NCBI RefSeq assembly: GCF_009755815.1 | Contig: NZ_WRPK01000007.1 | Coordinates: 186,001 to 250,000 of the forward strand | Source: Flavisphingomonas formosensis | GTDB lineage: Bacteria > Pseudomonadota > Alphaproteobacteria > Sphingomonadales > Sphingomonadaceae | Direction of reading: 5' to 3' | Length of the DNA stretch: 64,000 nucleotides | In this document: positions 18,931-27,805 of the stretch, piece by piece | Layout: each line of letters begins with the position of its first letter | Position numbering within the stretch: the stretch's first letter is position 1 | Position numbers and translations under genes: made by a program | The notes under the pieces: generated by a model | The model's input: the letters and a program-made list of their open reading frames with translations, nothing else | The model's database searches: none | Told to the model about the DNA's origin: nothing

Positions 18931-20496
18931 GTGTCTGTCTTATCTGACACCTTGATCGCTCCCAGCATGAGCCTCACGGTTCACCTCAGGCGCGGCCTGC
19001 GGGGACGGCGATCGCATAGCTCCAGCCGCCGGGCGATCCTCCTTGCCGGGCTCGTCGCCGCGTGGTTGCCGGTTGCGGCGGATGGACAGATGCCGGCCCC
19101 GGTCCCGATGGCGCCGGCTGCGCTGATGGGGCCTGCCGCCCCCGCCTCCGGGCCGTCCGCCCCGGCACCGTCCGTGCCGCCGCCCGGCGACGATCCGATG
19201 GCGATCGATTTCGCGACGGATCCGATCCTGGGTTTCGGCCATCGCGAAGCGTCGCCCGATCTGTTCCGCGCGACGATCGCGCGTGCGATCGGAACGCATC
19301 CCTCGGTTCGCCGCGCTTCGGCGGCACAGCGACAGGCGAATGCGGCGGTCAAGGAAGCCCATTCCGGCTGGCTACCCGAAGTCGATCTGCAGATGACCTA
19401 TAATCGTCGGCTCGCGGCGGGCTTCTCCAACAGATTCACCGATACGCTGGTCGAGCAGACGCAACCCGTCTCCCGTACCGACGCGTCGGTGTCGGTGAGC
19501 CAGAAGATCTTCGATTTCGGCGCCACCGCCCAGCGCGTGAAGGGGGCGAAGGCACGGCGCGACCAGGCCGGCGCCAATCTCGAGATCGCGCAGGACGATC
19601 TCGCGCTCGACGCGATCGCCGCCTGGTACGACGTCGCGGCCTATCGCGCGCTGGTCGCGCTTGCCGAGAGCATGCAGCAGTCCGAGAAGGAGATCCGTGG
19701 CTCGGTGGCGGAACGTATCAAACAGGGCGCGTCCTCCGCGGGCGATCTGTCGCGCGTCGACGTCTATCTCGGCCGGGTGGCGCTGCGGCTGACGCAACTG
19801 CACGGGCAGCTCGCCTCCGCCGAGGCGCGTTACCGGGAGTCGACCGGCATGCCTGCGCCGATGCAGCTCGGCCGGCCGACGCTCACCCTGCGCCTGCCGG
19901 AGACGGTGGAGGAAGCGCGGCTGGCGAGCGGCAATGCCCCGGAGGTGCGCTCGGCCAAGGCGCAGGAACGCGCCGCGCGGGCGGACTGGAGGGCGGTGCA
20001 GGCCGAAAACCTGCCGCAGGTCGGCGCGCAGGTGAATGCCGCGCGCTACGGCATATTGGAGAATCGCCGCGACTATGACGTGCGTGGGCAAGTGACGCTC
20101 AGCCATCGCCTCTTCGGCGGCGGCGGCGGCGCGCGCCAGGAGCAGGCGCATGAGCAATATCGCGGCGCGCAGGCCGCCAGCGACCAGGTGATCGGCGAAG
20201 CGGAGCGCGATGCGGAGACCGCCTTCTATACGCTCGTCGCCTATGACGAGCAGGTGAAGACTCTGGAGCAGTCCTATATCGCCAACCGCCGCAATCGCGA
20301 CGTGCTCTATACGCGCTTCAAGAACCTGAATGGCACGCTGTTCGACATATTGGTCGCGGACGACGACTATTTCGACACGGCCACGACCTATTTGACCGCG
20401 GTCGCGCAGCGCGACGCGCAGCGGCTGGCGTTGCTGCGCAAGTGCGGCACGCTGCTCGAGGGGTTGAACATTACCATGGTGGGACCGGGACGATGA
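18931..20496 (+). CDS. TolC-family outer membrane efflux protein
   Basis: This is the outer-membrane channel of a type I secretion system. The protein has 521 aa from GTG 18931; ATG 18967 would give 509 aa and is about as likely. An N-terminal hydrophobic signal (ILLAGLVAAWLPVAADG) is followed by a Pro/Ala-rich linker (about residues 52-90). Two outer-membrane efflux repeats then appear, with SVSQKIFDFGATAQRVKGAKA and VTLSHRLFGGGGGARQEQAHEQY as the matching beta-turn/helix regions. It overlaps the ABC gene by ATGA, so channel and pump are made together. Confidence 0.88.
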   Translation: MSVLSDTLIAPSMSLTVHLRRGLRGRRSHSSSRRAILLAGLVAAWLPVAADGQMPAPVPMAPAALMGPAAPASGPSAPAPSVPPPGDDPMAIDFATDPILGFGHREASPDLFRATIARAIGTHPSVRRASAAQRQANAAVKEAHSGWLPEVDLQMTYNRRLAAGFSNRFTDTLVEQTQPVSRTDASVSVSQKIFDFGATAQRVKGAKARRDQAGANLEIAQDDLALDAIAAWYDVAAYRALVALAESMQQSEKEIRGSVAERIKQGASSAGDLSRVDVYLGRVALRLTQLHGQLASAEARYRESTGMPAPMQLGRPTLTLRLPETVEEARLASGNAPEVRSAKAQERAARADWRAVQAENLPQVGAQVNAARYGILENRRDYDVRGQVTLSHRLFGGGGGARQEQAHEQYRGAQAASDQVIGEAERDAETAFYTLVAYDEQVKTLEQSYIANRRNRDVLYTRFKNLNGTLFDILVADDDYFDTATTYLTAVAQRDAQRLALLRKCGTLLEGLNITMVGPGR

Positions 20497-22247
20497 GCGA
20501 CACTGTGAAGCCGCCGGCCGAGCCGCGCATGGCGGATTGGCTGCTGAAGCCGCTGCTCGCCAATCGCAGCCTCTATATCCAGGTGATCCTGGCGGCGATC
20601 GTCACCAACCTCTTCTCGCTCGCCACGTCGCTCTTCTCGATGACGGTCTATGATCGGGTGGTGCCGAACAATGCGGTGGAATCGCTCACCGCGCTGACCA
20701 TCGGCGTGGCGATCGTGCTCGCCTGCGATTTCATGCTGCGCACGCTGCGCGCCTATTTCACCGACATCGCGGGCGCGGAGGTCGATCGGCGGATCGGCAC
20801 CGCGCTGTTCCAGAAGCTGCTGGCGATGCGGCTGGATCCCAAGCGCCGCTCGACGGGCGCCTTCGCCGGCATGCTGCGCGAATTCGAGACACTGCGCGAA
20901 TTCTTCACCTCCGCGACGATGACCGCCTTCGTCGACGTGCCGTTCATCGCGCTGTTCCTGTTCGTGATCGCCCTGATCGGCGGCTGGATCGTGATCGTGC
21001 CGATGGCGGTGGTGCCGCTCGTCATCCTGGTCGGCGCGCTGACCCGGCCTGCGCTGGATCGCATGTCCGCCAAGATGATCACCGAGGGGCTCTCCAAGCA
21101 GGGCGTGCTCGTCGAGACGGTGGGATCGCTGGATTCGGTGAAGGCGTCGATGGCCGGGCCGATGCTGGCCCAGCGCTGGAAGAAGGCGCTGATGATGCAG
21201 GCCGACAGCGGCCTCAAGCAGCGCCTCGTCGGTACGATCGCGATGACGACCGCGACGACGGCGCAGAATCTGTCCTATATCGGCACGATCGTGTTCGGCG
21301 TGCATCTGATCGGCGCGGGCGACCTCACCACCGGCGGGCTGGTCGCCTGCTCGATCCTCTCCAGCCGCTGCGTCGCGCCGCTCGGCCAGATCGCGCAGCT
21401 GCTCACCCGCGTGTCCTCCACCCGCATGGCCTATCGCCATCTCGACTCGCTGATGAAGACGCCGAACGAGGCCGACGAGGGCGTGACGCGCCGTAACGGC
21501 ATTTCGGGCGGCATCGAGTTTCGCGACGTGCGCTTCCGCTATGCGCCGGACTCGCCGCCGGCGCTCAACGGCGTCAGCTTCAAGATCGAGCCGGGCGAGC
21601 GCGTCGCGCTGCTCGGGCGGATCGGGTCGGGCAAGTCGACGCTGTTCCGCCTTATCGTCGGCCTGCATCCGCCGGAAAGCGGCGGCGTGCTGATCGACGG
21701 CGTCGATATCCGGCAATTCCATCCCGACGATATCCGTCGCAATGTAGGCATCACCCTGCAGGAGGCGGGGCTGTTGTCCGGCTCGGTGCGCGACAATATC
21801 GCGCTCGGCCGGCCGGAGATCGACCATGAGGAGCTGGTTCGCGCCGCGACCGTTTCGGGCACGCACAGCTTCATGTCCAACCTGCCTAATGGCTATGACC
21901 TGAAGCTCGCCGATCGCGGCGAGGGTCTGTCGGGCGGGCAGCGGCAGTCCATCTCACTCGCACGCGCGGTGGCAGGCAGGCCGCCCGTGCTGCTGCTCGA
22001 CGAGCCGTCGAGCGCGATGGACCCCACCACCGAATCGGGGATGATCGACCGTCTCTCGGCGGAGGTGGAAGGGCGCACGGTGCTGATCGTCACGCACCGC
22101 CCGCCGCTGTTGCGGCTGGTGAAGCGTATCATCCTGATGGATGCCGGCAAGATCGTGGCCGACGGGCCGCGCGACGAGATATTGAAGCGCATGGGCCTGC
22201 TGCGCCCCGCCGAGGTCAGGCCCGAGCCGAAAGGAGCGGCGGCATGA
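20493..22247 (+). CDS. Type I secretion ABC transporter (permease-ATPase)
   Basis: The protein has 584 aa from ATG 20493, which overlaps the TolC stop. Residues 35-300 carry the membrane domain (FSMTVYDRVVPNNAVESL is typical of PrtD/HlyB exporters). The ATPase domain has Walker A GRIGSGKST, signature LSGGQRQS, Walker B VLLLDEPS and the switch His in VTHRP. There is no N-terminal C39 peptidase domain, so its substrate is not cleaved, as for RTX proteins. Its partners are the adjacent TolC and HlyD proteins. Confidence 0.9.
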   Translation: MSDTVKPPAEPRMADWLLKPLLANRSLYIQVILAAIVTNLFSLATSLFSMTVYDRVVPNNAVESLTALTIGVAIVLACDFMLRTLRAYFTDIAGAEVDRRIGTALFQKLLAMRLDPKRRSTGAFAGMLREFETLREFFTSATMTAFVDVPFIALFLFVIALIGGWIVIVPMAVVPLVILVGALTRPALDRMSAKMITEGLSKQGVLVETVGSLDSVKASMAGPMLAQRWKKALMMQADSGLKQRLVGTIAMTTATTAQNLSYIGTIVFGVHLIGAGDLTTGGLVACSILSSRCVAPLGQIAQLLTRVSSTRMAYRHLDSLMKTPNEADEGVTRRNGISGGIEFRDVRFRYAPDSPPALNGVSFKIEPGERVALLGRIGSGKSTLFRLIVGLHPPESGGVLIDGVDIRQFHPDDIRRNVGITLQEAGLLSGSVRDNIALGRPEIDHEELVRAATVSGTHSFMSNLPNGYDLKLADRGEGLSGGQRQSISLARAVAGRPPVLLLDEPSSAMDPTTESGMIDRLSAEVEGRTVLIVTHRPPLLRLVKRIILMDAGKIVADGPRDEILKRMGLLRPAEVRPEPKGAAA

Positions 22248-23587
22248 GCGAGCGACACGCCCACCAGGCGGACGAGCATCATGTCCACCACATGCATCTG
22301 GAGGACGTCGCCGCCGCGGTGAAGCCGCGCACGGCGGCACGAATGCTGCTCTGGGCTATCATCGGCACGTTCGTTTTGCTGATCCTATGGGCGTCCTTCA
22401 CCCATATCGACCGGGTCACGCATGCGCAGGGCCGCGTGATCCCTTCCAGCCAGCTTCAGATCGTCTCCAATCTCGAAGGGGGCGTGGTTTCCGAAATCCT
22501 GATCAAGCCGGGCCAGAAGGTGAAGGCCGGCCAGCCCCTGCTGCGCCTCGATCCGACGATGGCGGGGGCGGATTATGGGCGTGGCGCAGCAACCGTCGCC
22601 GCCCTGCAATCCAAGGCCGCGCGGCTGGAAGGCGAGATGCAGGGCAGGGATCCGGTGTGGCCGGCCGACCTGATGGCGTCCTCACCCGAGCTGATCGCGG
22701 CCGAGAGGCGTGTTCATGCCGAGCGCATGACCGATCTCTATACCGCCACCCAGGCTGCCCAGGCGCGGCTGGCGGCGGCGCAGCGGTCGCTTTCCGAAAC
22801 CCAGCTGGCAGCGGAGACCCGTGACAAGGCAAGCCTTTCCGCCCGGCAGCAGGCGGATCTCATCCGGCCGCTGGTGGACAAAGGCATCGAGCCGCGGCTC
22901 AGCCTGATGCAGGCCGACAACACGGCGGCCAATGCGGCAGGCGATGCCGCCGTCGCGCACCAGACTGCCGGGCGCGCCGCCGCCTCGGTGGCCGAAGCGC
23001 GTGCCCAGCTCGCCCAGGTGCAGGCCGACTGGCGCGCCAAGGCGGGCGAGGATTATGTGATGGTGCGCGCCGAGCTCGAGGCGCAGCGCAAGTTCCTGCC
23101 GGCCTCGGCGGACAAGATGCGGCGCACGACGCTCACCGCGCCCGTCACCGGCACGGTCAATCGCGTGATGATCTCCACCGTGGGGGGATCGGTGCCGCCG
23201 GGCCAGCCGATCATCGAGATCGTGCCGTTGCGCGATACGCTGGTGGTGGAGGCCGCGGTGAAGCCGGAGGATATCGGCTTCGTCGCGATCGGCCAGCGCG
23301 CCACGGTGAAGATCACCGCCTATGACTACAGCCTCTATGGCGGCATTCCGGGCCGGGTGACGCGCATCTCGCCCGATGCGGTGCTCGATCCCAAGGAAGA
23401 GCGCAGCCACTATCTGATCCAGGTGGCGATCGATCGCGACGCGATCGTCAACAAGGCGGGCGAGCGGTTGCCGGTCGGCCCCGGCATGGTGGCCGAGGTG
23501 GACCTGCTCGGCGACAAGCGGACGGTGATGTCCTATCTGCTGACGCCGATCACCCGGCTGGAGGAGCGCGCCTTCCGCGAGCGGTAG
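22244..23587 (+). CDS. HlyD-family type I secretion adaptor
   Basis: This is the periplasmic adaptor that links the ABC transporter to the outer-membrane channel. The protein has 447 aa. One membrane helix lies at about residues 34-52 (LLWAIIGTFVLLILWASF). A barrel/lipoyl half follows (GRVIPSSQLQIVSNLEGGVV, EILIKPGQKVKAGQPLLRLD), then a long alpha-hairpin (about 110-270), then the second lipoyl half (LTAPVTGTVNRVMISTVGG) and a beta-barrel ending near GPGMVAEVDLL. The His-rich N-terminus (RHAHQADEHHVHHMH) is unusual. It is coupled to the ABC gene by ATGA. Confidence 0.9.
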   Translation: MSERHAHQADEHHVHHMHLEDVAAAVKPRTAARMLLWAIIGTFVLLILWASFTHIDRVTHAQGRVIPSSQLQIVSNLEGGVVSEILIKPGQKVKAGQPLLRLDPTMAGADYGRGAATVAALQSKAARLEGEMQGRDPVWPADLMASSPELIAAERRVHAERMTDLYTATQAAQARLAAAQRSLSETQLAAETRDKASLSARQQADLIRPLVDKGIEPRLSLMQADNTAANAAGDAAVAHQTAGRAAASVAEARAQLAQVQADWRAKAGEDYVMVRAELEAQRKFLPASADKMRRTTLTAPVTGTVNRVMISTVGGSVPPGQPIIEIVPLRDTLVVEAAVKPEDIGFVAIGQRATVKITAYDYSLYGGIPGRVTRISPDAVLDPKEERSHYLIQVAIDRDAIVNKAGERLPVGPGMVAEVDLLGDKRTVMSYLLTPITRLEERAFRER

Positions 23588-23593
23588 GGGTTT

Positions 23594-23613
23594 TTCCCCT
23601 GCCCTTTGGGGAA
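23594..23613. terminator. Hairpin between convergent genes
   Basis: TTCCCC pairs with GGGGAA around an 8-nt loop, directly after the HlyD-family stop. The convergent hydrolase gene ends at 23626. Confidence 0.35.
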
Positions 23614-23625
23614 GGATGAAGAAGG

Positions 23626-24720
23626 CTAACGCAGCGCGCGGCCGCTCTGGGGGCCGATCCACTTGCCGCTGTCGCGATATTCGGGGCGGATCTGGTCGTC
23701 CGGGGTGAGGCCGGCCGGTGCGGCTTGCATCGTGGCCGGGGCAGGAGCGGCGGGCGGAGCCGAGACGGTCGTCAGTGCATAAGGCAGCGCCGGCTGCGCG
23801 GCCGGACGGGTGAGCGCAGCGAACTGGGTCGCGGCCGGCGCGTGCGGGCCTGGCATCGGTTCGACTGCGGCATAGGCCTGGCGAAAGGCCGAGGGCAGGC
23901 CGGCGGCGCCCGTCCAGCGGAAGAAGATGTGCGCGCCGACGATCGTCGTCACGGCCAGTGAGCGCGACCAGTTCGGCGCGACGGCGAGCGTGTGATAATG
24001 GGTGGCGAGCCCGACCGGTGCATAGACGGCGCCGTTCAGCGCCTCGCGCGCGATGCGGCTGGCGATCGCCCAGCCCTTGCGCGTCGGGCTGTAGCGGGCG
24101 AGCGCCCCGTCGCAGGAGAAGGTGAACTGGCAGCGGGCCTGCTGTTCCGATCCCTGATAGACGACGCCGCACACGCTGCTGGGATAGGCGGGATGGCGCA
24201 CCCGGTTGAGGATCACCTGGGCGACAGCGCGCTGGCCGGCCTCGCTCTCCGACGCGGCCTCATAATAGATGGCGGTAGCCAGGCAGTCTTCGGCGCGCAG
24301 CGCGGCGAGCGGGCCGCCGGTGAAGCGGAAGGGGGCGGCGGCCGGGCCGCTCGACATGGTGACGCCGGGATTGCGGGGATCGAACGGCTTGCCCGTTGGC
24401 GGCAGCGTGCCGTCCGGCGCCGCGTTCGCGGCCATATCGCCGAAATCACGGGTGACGGCGGCGATCTCGTCATCGGTCGGCATCGCATTGCCCGCCGTTT
24501 CGGGCAGGCGCGGCCGGGAGTCGGTGCCGGATGCGGCCTGCGCGCGGTGCGGCGGCGGTGCGAGCCCGGCCAGCGGCGGCGCGGCCGTCATGGTGCAGGA
24601 TCCGACGAGACCGAGCAGCGCAAGGGACGCGGCGGCACGATGCCTGCGTTGCCGCAGCCGCCGGCGCGCCGCCATGCGGCGCAGCGCGCTGTGCGTGTCC
24701 AGATGCGAAGCGGGAATCAT
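23626..24720 (-). CDS. SleB-type cell-wall hydrolase
   Basis: The protein has 364 aa. The catalytic domain (about residues 140-270) matches the Hydrolase_2/SleB family: LATAIYYEAASESEAGQRAVAQVILNR holds the expected Glu, followed by CQFTFSCDG and THYHT. Such enzymes cleave peptidoglycan and are found in sphingomonad envelopes. The N-terminus is Arg-rich, then has a hydrophobic stretch ending LVGSC, a possible lipobox (Cys about 42). This predicts export and lipid attachment. The C-terminal 80 residues are Pro/Ala-rich. It is a single gene with no obvious partner. Confidence 0.85.
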   Translation of the reverse strand: MIPASHLDTHSALRRMAARRRLRQRRHRAAASLALLGLVGSCTMTAAPPLAGLAPPPHRAQAASGTDSRPRLPETAGNAMPTDDEIAAVTRDFGDMAANAAPDGTLPPTGKPFDPRNPGVTMSSGPAAAPFRFTGGPLAALRAEDCLATAIYYEAASESEAGQRAVAQVILNRVRHPAYPSSVCGVVYQGSEQQARCQFTFSCDGALARYSPTRKGWAIASRIAREALNGAVYAPVGLATHYHTLAVAPNWSRSLAVTTIVGAHIFFRWTGAAGLPSAFRQAYAAVEPMPGPHAPAATQFAALTRPAAQPALPYALTTVSAPPAAPAPATMQAAPAGLTPDDQIRPEYRDSGKWIGPQSGRALR

Positions 24721-24796
24721 GCCGAACAGGCCATTAAGACACTCCGGCCGCCAAGGCTTCCCTTAAATTGGCCGTGTCCCGCCCCGGCACAGGAGA

Positions 24797-25675
24797 TTAT
24801 GATGAAGTTAACCGGTTAACCGGCGGGTTCGGTGCGCCGGAAGCGCCTGCCGGCTTCTCCCAGGTGAAGACGCCGTAGCGCATCGCGCCGGTGCGGTAGG
24901 CGAGGATCAGGCGCGGCACGCTGAGTGCGAACAGGCGGTTGCGCGCGGCCAGCGACAGCCGCCGGATCCGCCGATCGACGATCATCGCGCCGAGAAAGCG
25001 CAGGGCGCAGATCGTCCAGGTCCTGCGCACGCGATGGCTGATATCGGTGGCGGAGAGCGAGAGCAGCCCGGCTTGCGCCGCCCAGCCTTCATAGTCCGCG
25101 GCGGTGCCCATCGAGGGCAGGCGGCCTTCGCGGCAGATCGGCTCCAGGAGGTGGCGGACCTCCCAGGGCTGCGGATCGGGCGCGGCCAACCAGGCGCAGA
25201 CGACCAGCCGGCCACCGGGCTTCAGCACGCGCGCGGCCTCATGGAAGAAGGCCGGCTTGTCGACCATATGTTCGGAGGATTCGATCGCATAGGCGCCGTC
25301 GAAGCTGTCCGCGGGCAGGCCGCTCGCCAGCCAGTCCCGCACCAGCAGGGTGACGCCGGGGCACGGCGGGGCAGCGGCGGCCTGCGCGGCCGACAGGGTG
25401 AGGCCGGTGACCTCCGCGCCGCGCAGCGCGGCGAAGCGGCGGGCGGTGGCGCCATAGCCGCAGCCGATGTCGACCAGCGCCGCGCGGGAGGCGATGCCCA
25501 GCCGCTCGCCGACCAGATCGGACAGCGCCTCGACCGCCTGCTGCGGCGTCTCGCGGCCGGATGCCCAGTAGCCGTGGTGGACATGCTCGCCCCAGAGCTG
25601 GCGGTAGACGGGATCGAGTTCGTCATAATGATCGGCCACGTCCGGCGCATGTTGCGGGGCGGCCGGGACGATCAT
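24797..25675 (-). CDS. SAM-dependent methyltransferase (class I)
   Basis: The protein has 292 aa. The SAM-binding motif VDIGCGYGATARRFA lies at about residues 68-82. The acidic second motif and the LKPGGRLVVCAW block follow. The ESSEHMVDKPAFFHE region resembles sterol/tocopherol-type methyltransferases (Methyltransf_11), so a small hydrophobic acceptor is possible. No biosynthetic partner is adjacent, so the substrate is unknown. It faces the PHB depolymerase gene upstream on the same strand with a 78-nt gap. Confidence 0.85.
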   Translation of the reverse strand: MIVPAAPQHAPDVADHYDELDPVYRQLWGEHVHHGYWASGRETPQQAVEALSDLVGERLGIASRAALVDIGCGYGATARRFAALRGAEVTGLTLSAAQAAAAPPCPGVTLLVRDWLASGLPADSFDGAYAIESSEHMVDKPAFFHEAARVLKPGGRLVVCAWLAAPDPQPWEVRHLLEPICREGRLPSMGTAADYEGWAAQAGLLSLSATDISHRVRRTWTICALRFLGAMIVDRRIRRLSLAARNRLFALSVPRLILAYRTGAMRYGVFTWEKPAGASGAPNPPVNRLTSS

Positions 25676-25753
25676 CGGCGGGGCGCCAGTCCGGAACGCA
25701 GTCGTTCGCCGGGCCGCCCGAGGCGGCAGCCGGGATGCCGCGCGGCGGGCGGC

Positions 25754-26968
25754 TCAGTTGACCGATAGCACCAGATTGCGGACCACCGGATAGATCTGGT
25801 TTTCCCATTTGCGGCCCGAAAAGACGCCATAATGGCCGACGCCGGGCTGCAGATGGTGCCGCTTCAGATGCGGACGCAGATGCGAACAGAGATCGTGCGC
25901 GGCCGAGGTCTGGCCGACGGCGCAGATATCGTCGCGCTCGCCCTCGACGGTGAGCAGCGCGGTTCGCCGGATCGCGCCGGGGTTCACCCGGCGGCCCCGC
26001 CATTCGAGCTCGCCCTTGGCGAGCAGCGCGCGCTGGAAGACGATGTCCACCGTCTCGATATAGAATTCGGCGGTGAGATCGAGAACCGCGAAATATTCGT
26101 CGTAGAAGGCGCGGGTGTTCGCGGCCTCGACGTCGCGGCCGTCGGCGAGATCCTGATAGAGCTCGCGATGCTTTTCCATGTGCCGGCCGAGATTCATCGA
26201 CATGAAGGCGGTGAGCTGGAGAAAACCGGGATAGACTTTGCGCCGCCAGCCGGCATGCTGGATCGGCACGGTCTGGATCATGTTCTTCTTGAACCAGTCG
26301 AGCGAGTGGGACACCGCAAGCTCGTTCACCGTGGTCGGGTTGACGCGGGTATCCACCGGGCCGCCCATCAGCGTCATGCTGCGCGGCGTGGCCGGATTCT
26401 TGTCCTCCGCCATGATCGAGACGGCGGCGAGCGTCTGCACGCAGGGCTGGCAGACCGCCATGACATGCGCGCCCGGGCCGATCTCCTCGAGGAAGCGGAT
26501 GACGTAATCGACATAATCGTCGAAGCCGAAGCGGCCTTCCGACAGGGGGATGTCCCGCGCGTTGCGCCAGTCCGCCACATAGACGTCATGATCGCGCAGC
26601 AAGGTCGCAACGGTATCGCGCAGCAGGGTCGAGAAATGGCCGGACAGCGGCGTGACCAGCAGGATCTTCGGCTGCGGCGTTTCCACCTCCTTGGTGAAAT
26701 GCAGCAGGTCCCCGAAGGGAAGGGCGAGCACGGTTTCCTCGCCGACCGGCACGAGCCGGTTGCCGACCGGGACGGCGTCGATCCCGAAGGAAGGGCGATG
26801 ATGGGTCAGCTTGGTGTCGGCGACCATCGACAGGGCGGCGAATACGCTCTTCGAGACCGGCCATTGGCCGAAGCCGCCCAGCGATGGCTGCAGTCCGCGC
26901 GCAGCCTCGGCAAAGGCGCGGATGGGTTTGCCTGCATCTGTCAGGGCCTGGAAGGCGGCGTACAGCAT
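25754..26968 (-). CDS. phaZ: Intracellular polyhydroxyalkanoate depolymerase
   Basis: This enzyme hydrolyses stored poly-3-hydroxybutyrate granules in the cytosol. The protein has 404 aa, typical for the family, and has no signal peptide. The region HVMAVCQPCVQTLAA (about residues 168-182) carries the VCQP box, in which Cys173 is the likely nucleophile, as in Cys-type intracellular depolymerases. The C-terminal part (LTVEGERDDICAVGQTSAAHDLC, GVGHYGVFSGRKW) supplies the expected Asp and His. No PHA synthase or phasin is in the window. Confidence 0.92.
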   Translation of the reverse strand: MLYAAFQALTDAGKPIRAFAEAARGLQPSLGGFGQWPVSKSVFAALSMVADTKLTHHRPSFGIDAVPVGNRLVPVGEETVLALPFGDLLHFTKEVETPQPKILLVTPLSGHFSTLLRDTVATLLRDHDVYVADWRNARDIPLSEGRFGFDDYVDYVIRFLEEIGPGAHVMAVCQPCVQTLAAVSIMAEDKNPATPRSMTLMGGPVDTRVNPTTVNELAVSHSLDWFKKNMIQTVPIQHAGWRRKVYPGFLQLTAFMSMNLGRHMEKHRELYQDLADGRDVEAANTRAFYDEYFAVLDLTAEFYIETVDIVFQRALLAKGELEWRGRRVNPGAIRRTALLTVEGERDDICAVGQTSAAHDLCSHLRPHLKRHHLQPGVGHYGVFSGRKWENQIYPVVRNLVLSVN

Positions 26969-27096
26969 TCTTCGGCGCGATCCCCCAAAAACCGGGGCAG
27001 CCCCGATTCTTCTCTACCGGACCTGATTAATCCATTTGTTGCTGCACTGCGACATGATTATTCCAGGGGTGTCGAAGGGATTCGGGGAGGACTCCG

Positions 27097-27750
27097 GTGG
27101 CGCGCGCGGTGCTGACGATTTCGAGCAAGAATTATTCCTCCTGGTCGCTGCGCGGCTGGCTGCTGTGCAAGCTCGCCGGTCTCGACGTCGAGGAGCAGCG
27201 GGTGTCGATCGACGATCCGGACAACCGTGCGGAGCTGCTGCTGCTTTCGCCCTCGGTGCTGGTTCCGCGGCTGACACATGAGGATGCGAGCGTTTGGGAC
27301 ACGCTGGCGATCGCGGAATATCTCCACGAGGTGTTCCCCGACGTCGCCATGCTGCCGGCGGACAGGATCGCCAGGGCGCATTGCCGTTCGATCTCCGGCG
27401 AGATCCATTCGGGCTTCCACAATCTGCGCTCGGCACTGCCGATGAACCTCAAGGCGCGGCATCGCAACTTCAAGGTGTTCGCCGGCGCCAAGCCCGACAT
27501 CGAGCGGATCGAGACGATCTGGGGCGAGTGCCTGACGCGCTATGGCGGGCCTTTCCTGTTCGGCGAGCCGACCGTGGCCGATGCGATGTTCGCGCCGGTC
27601 GCGACGCGTTTCCTCACCTACAACGTCTCGCTGCAGCCGGCCTCGCAGGCTTATTGCGACGCGATCATGGCGTGGGAGCCGATGATCGAGTGGATCGCGG
27701 CGGCGAAGGCCGAACCCGAAGAGGTGGAGGAACTCGACGTCGAATTCTGA
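27097..27750 (+). CDS. Glutathione S-transferase family protein
   Basis: The protein has 217 aa. It starts with GTG 27097, preceded by GGGGAGG. The N-terminal thioredoxin fold (LTISSKNYSSWSLRGWLL) has SSWS at the glutathione-activating position, as in the group with a catalytic Ser. SPSVLVPRL and VWDTLAIAEYL are the cis-Pro and glutathione-binding blocks. The C-terminal helical domain contains FGEPTVADAMFAPV. The substrate is unknown. The alpha/beta hydrolase frame begins just after it. Confidence 0.88.
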   Translation: MARAVLTISSKNYSSWSLRGWLLCKLAGLDVEEQRVSIDDPDNRAELLLLSPSVLVPRLTHEDASVWDTLAIAEYLHEVFPDVAMLPADRIARAHCRSISGEIHSGFHNLRSALPMNLKARHRNFKVFAGAKPDIERIETIWGECLTRYGGPFLFGEPTVADAMFAPVATRFLTYNVSLQPASQAYCDAIMAWEPMIEWIAAAKAEPEEVEELDVEF

Positions 27751-27805
27751 CGATCGCCGGCGCGCGCGCCTGCTGGCCGGAGCCGGAGCCGCGCTCTCCG
27801 CGACG

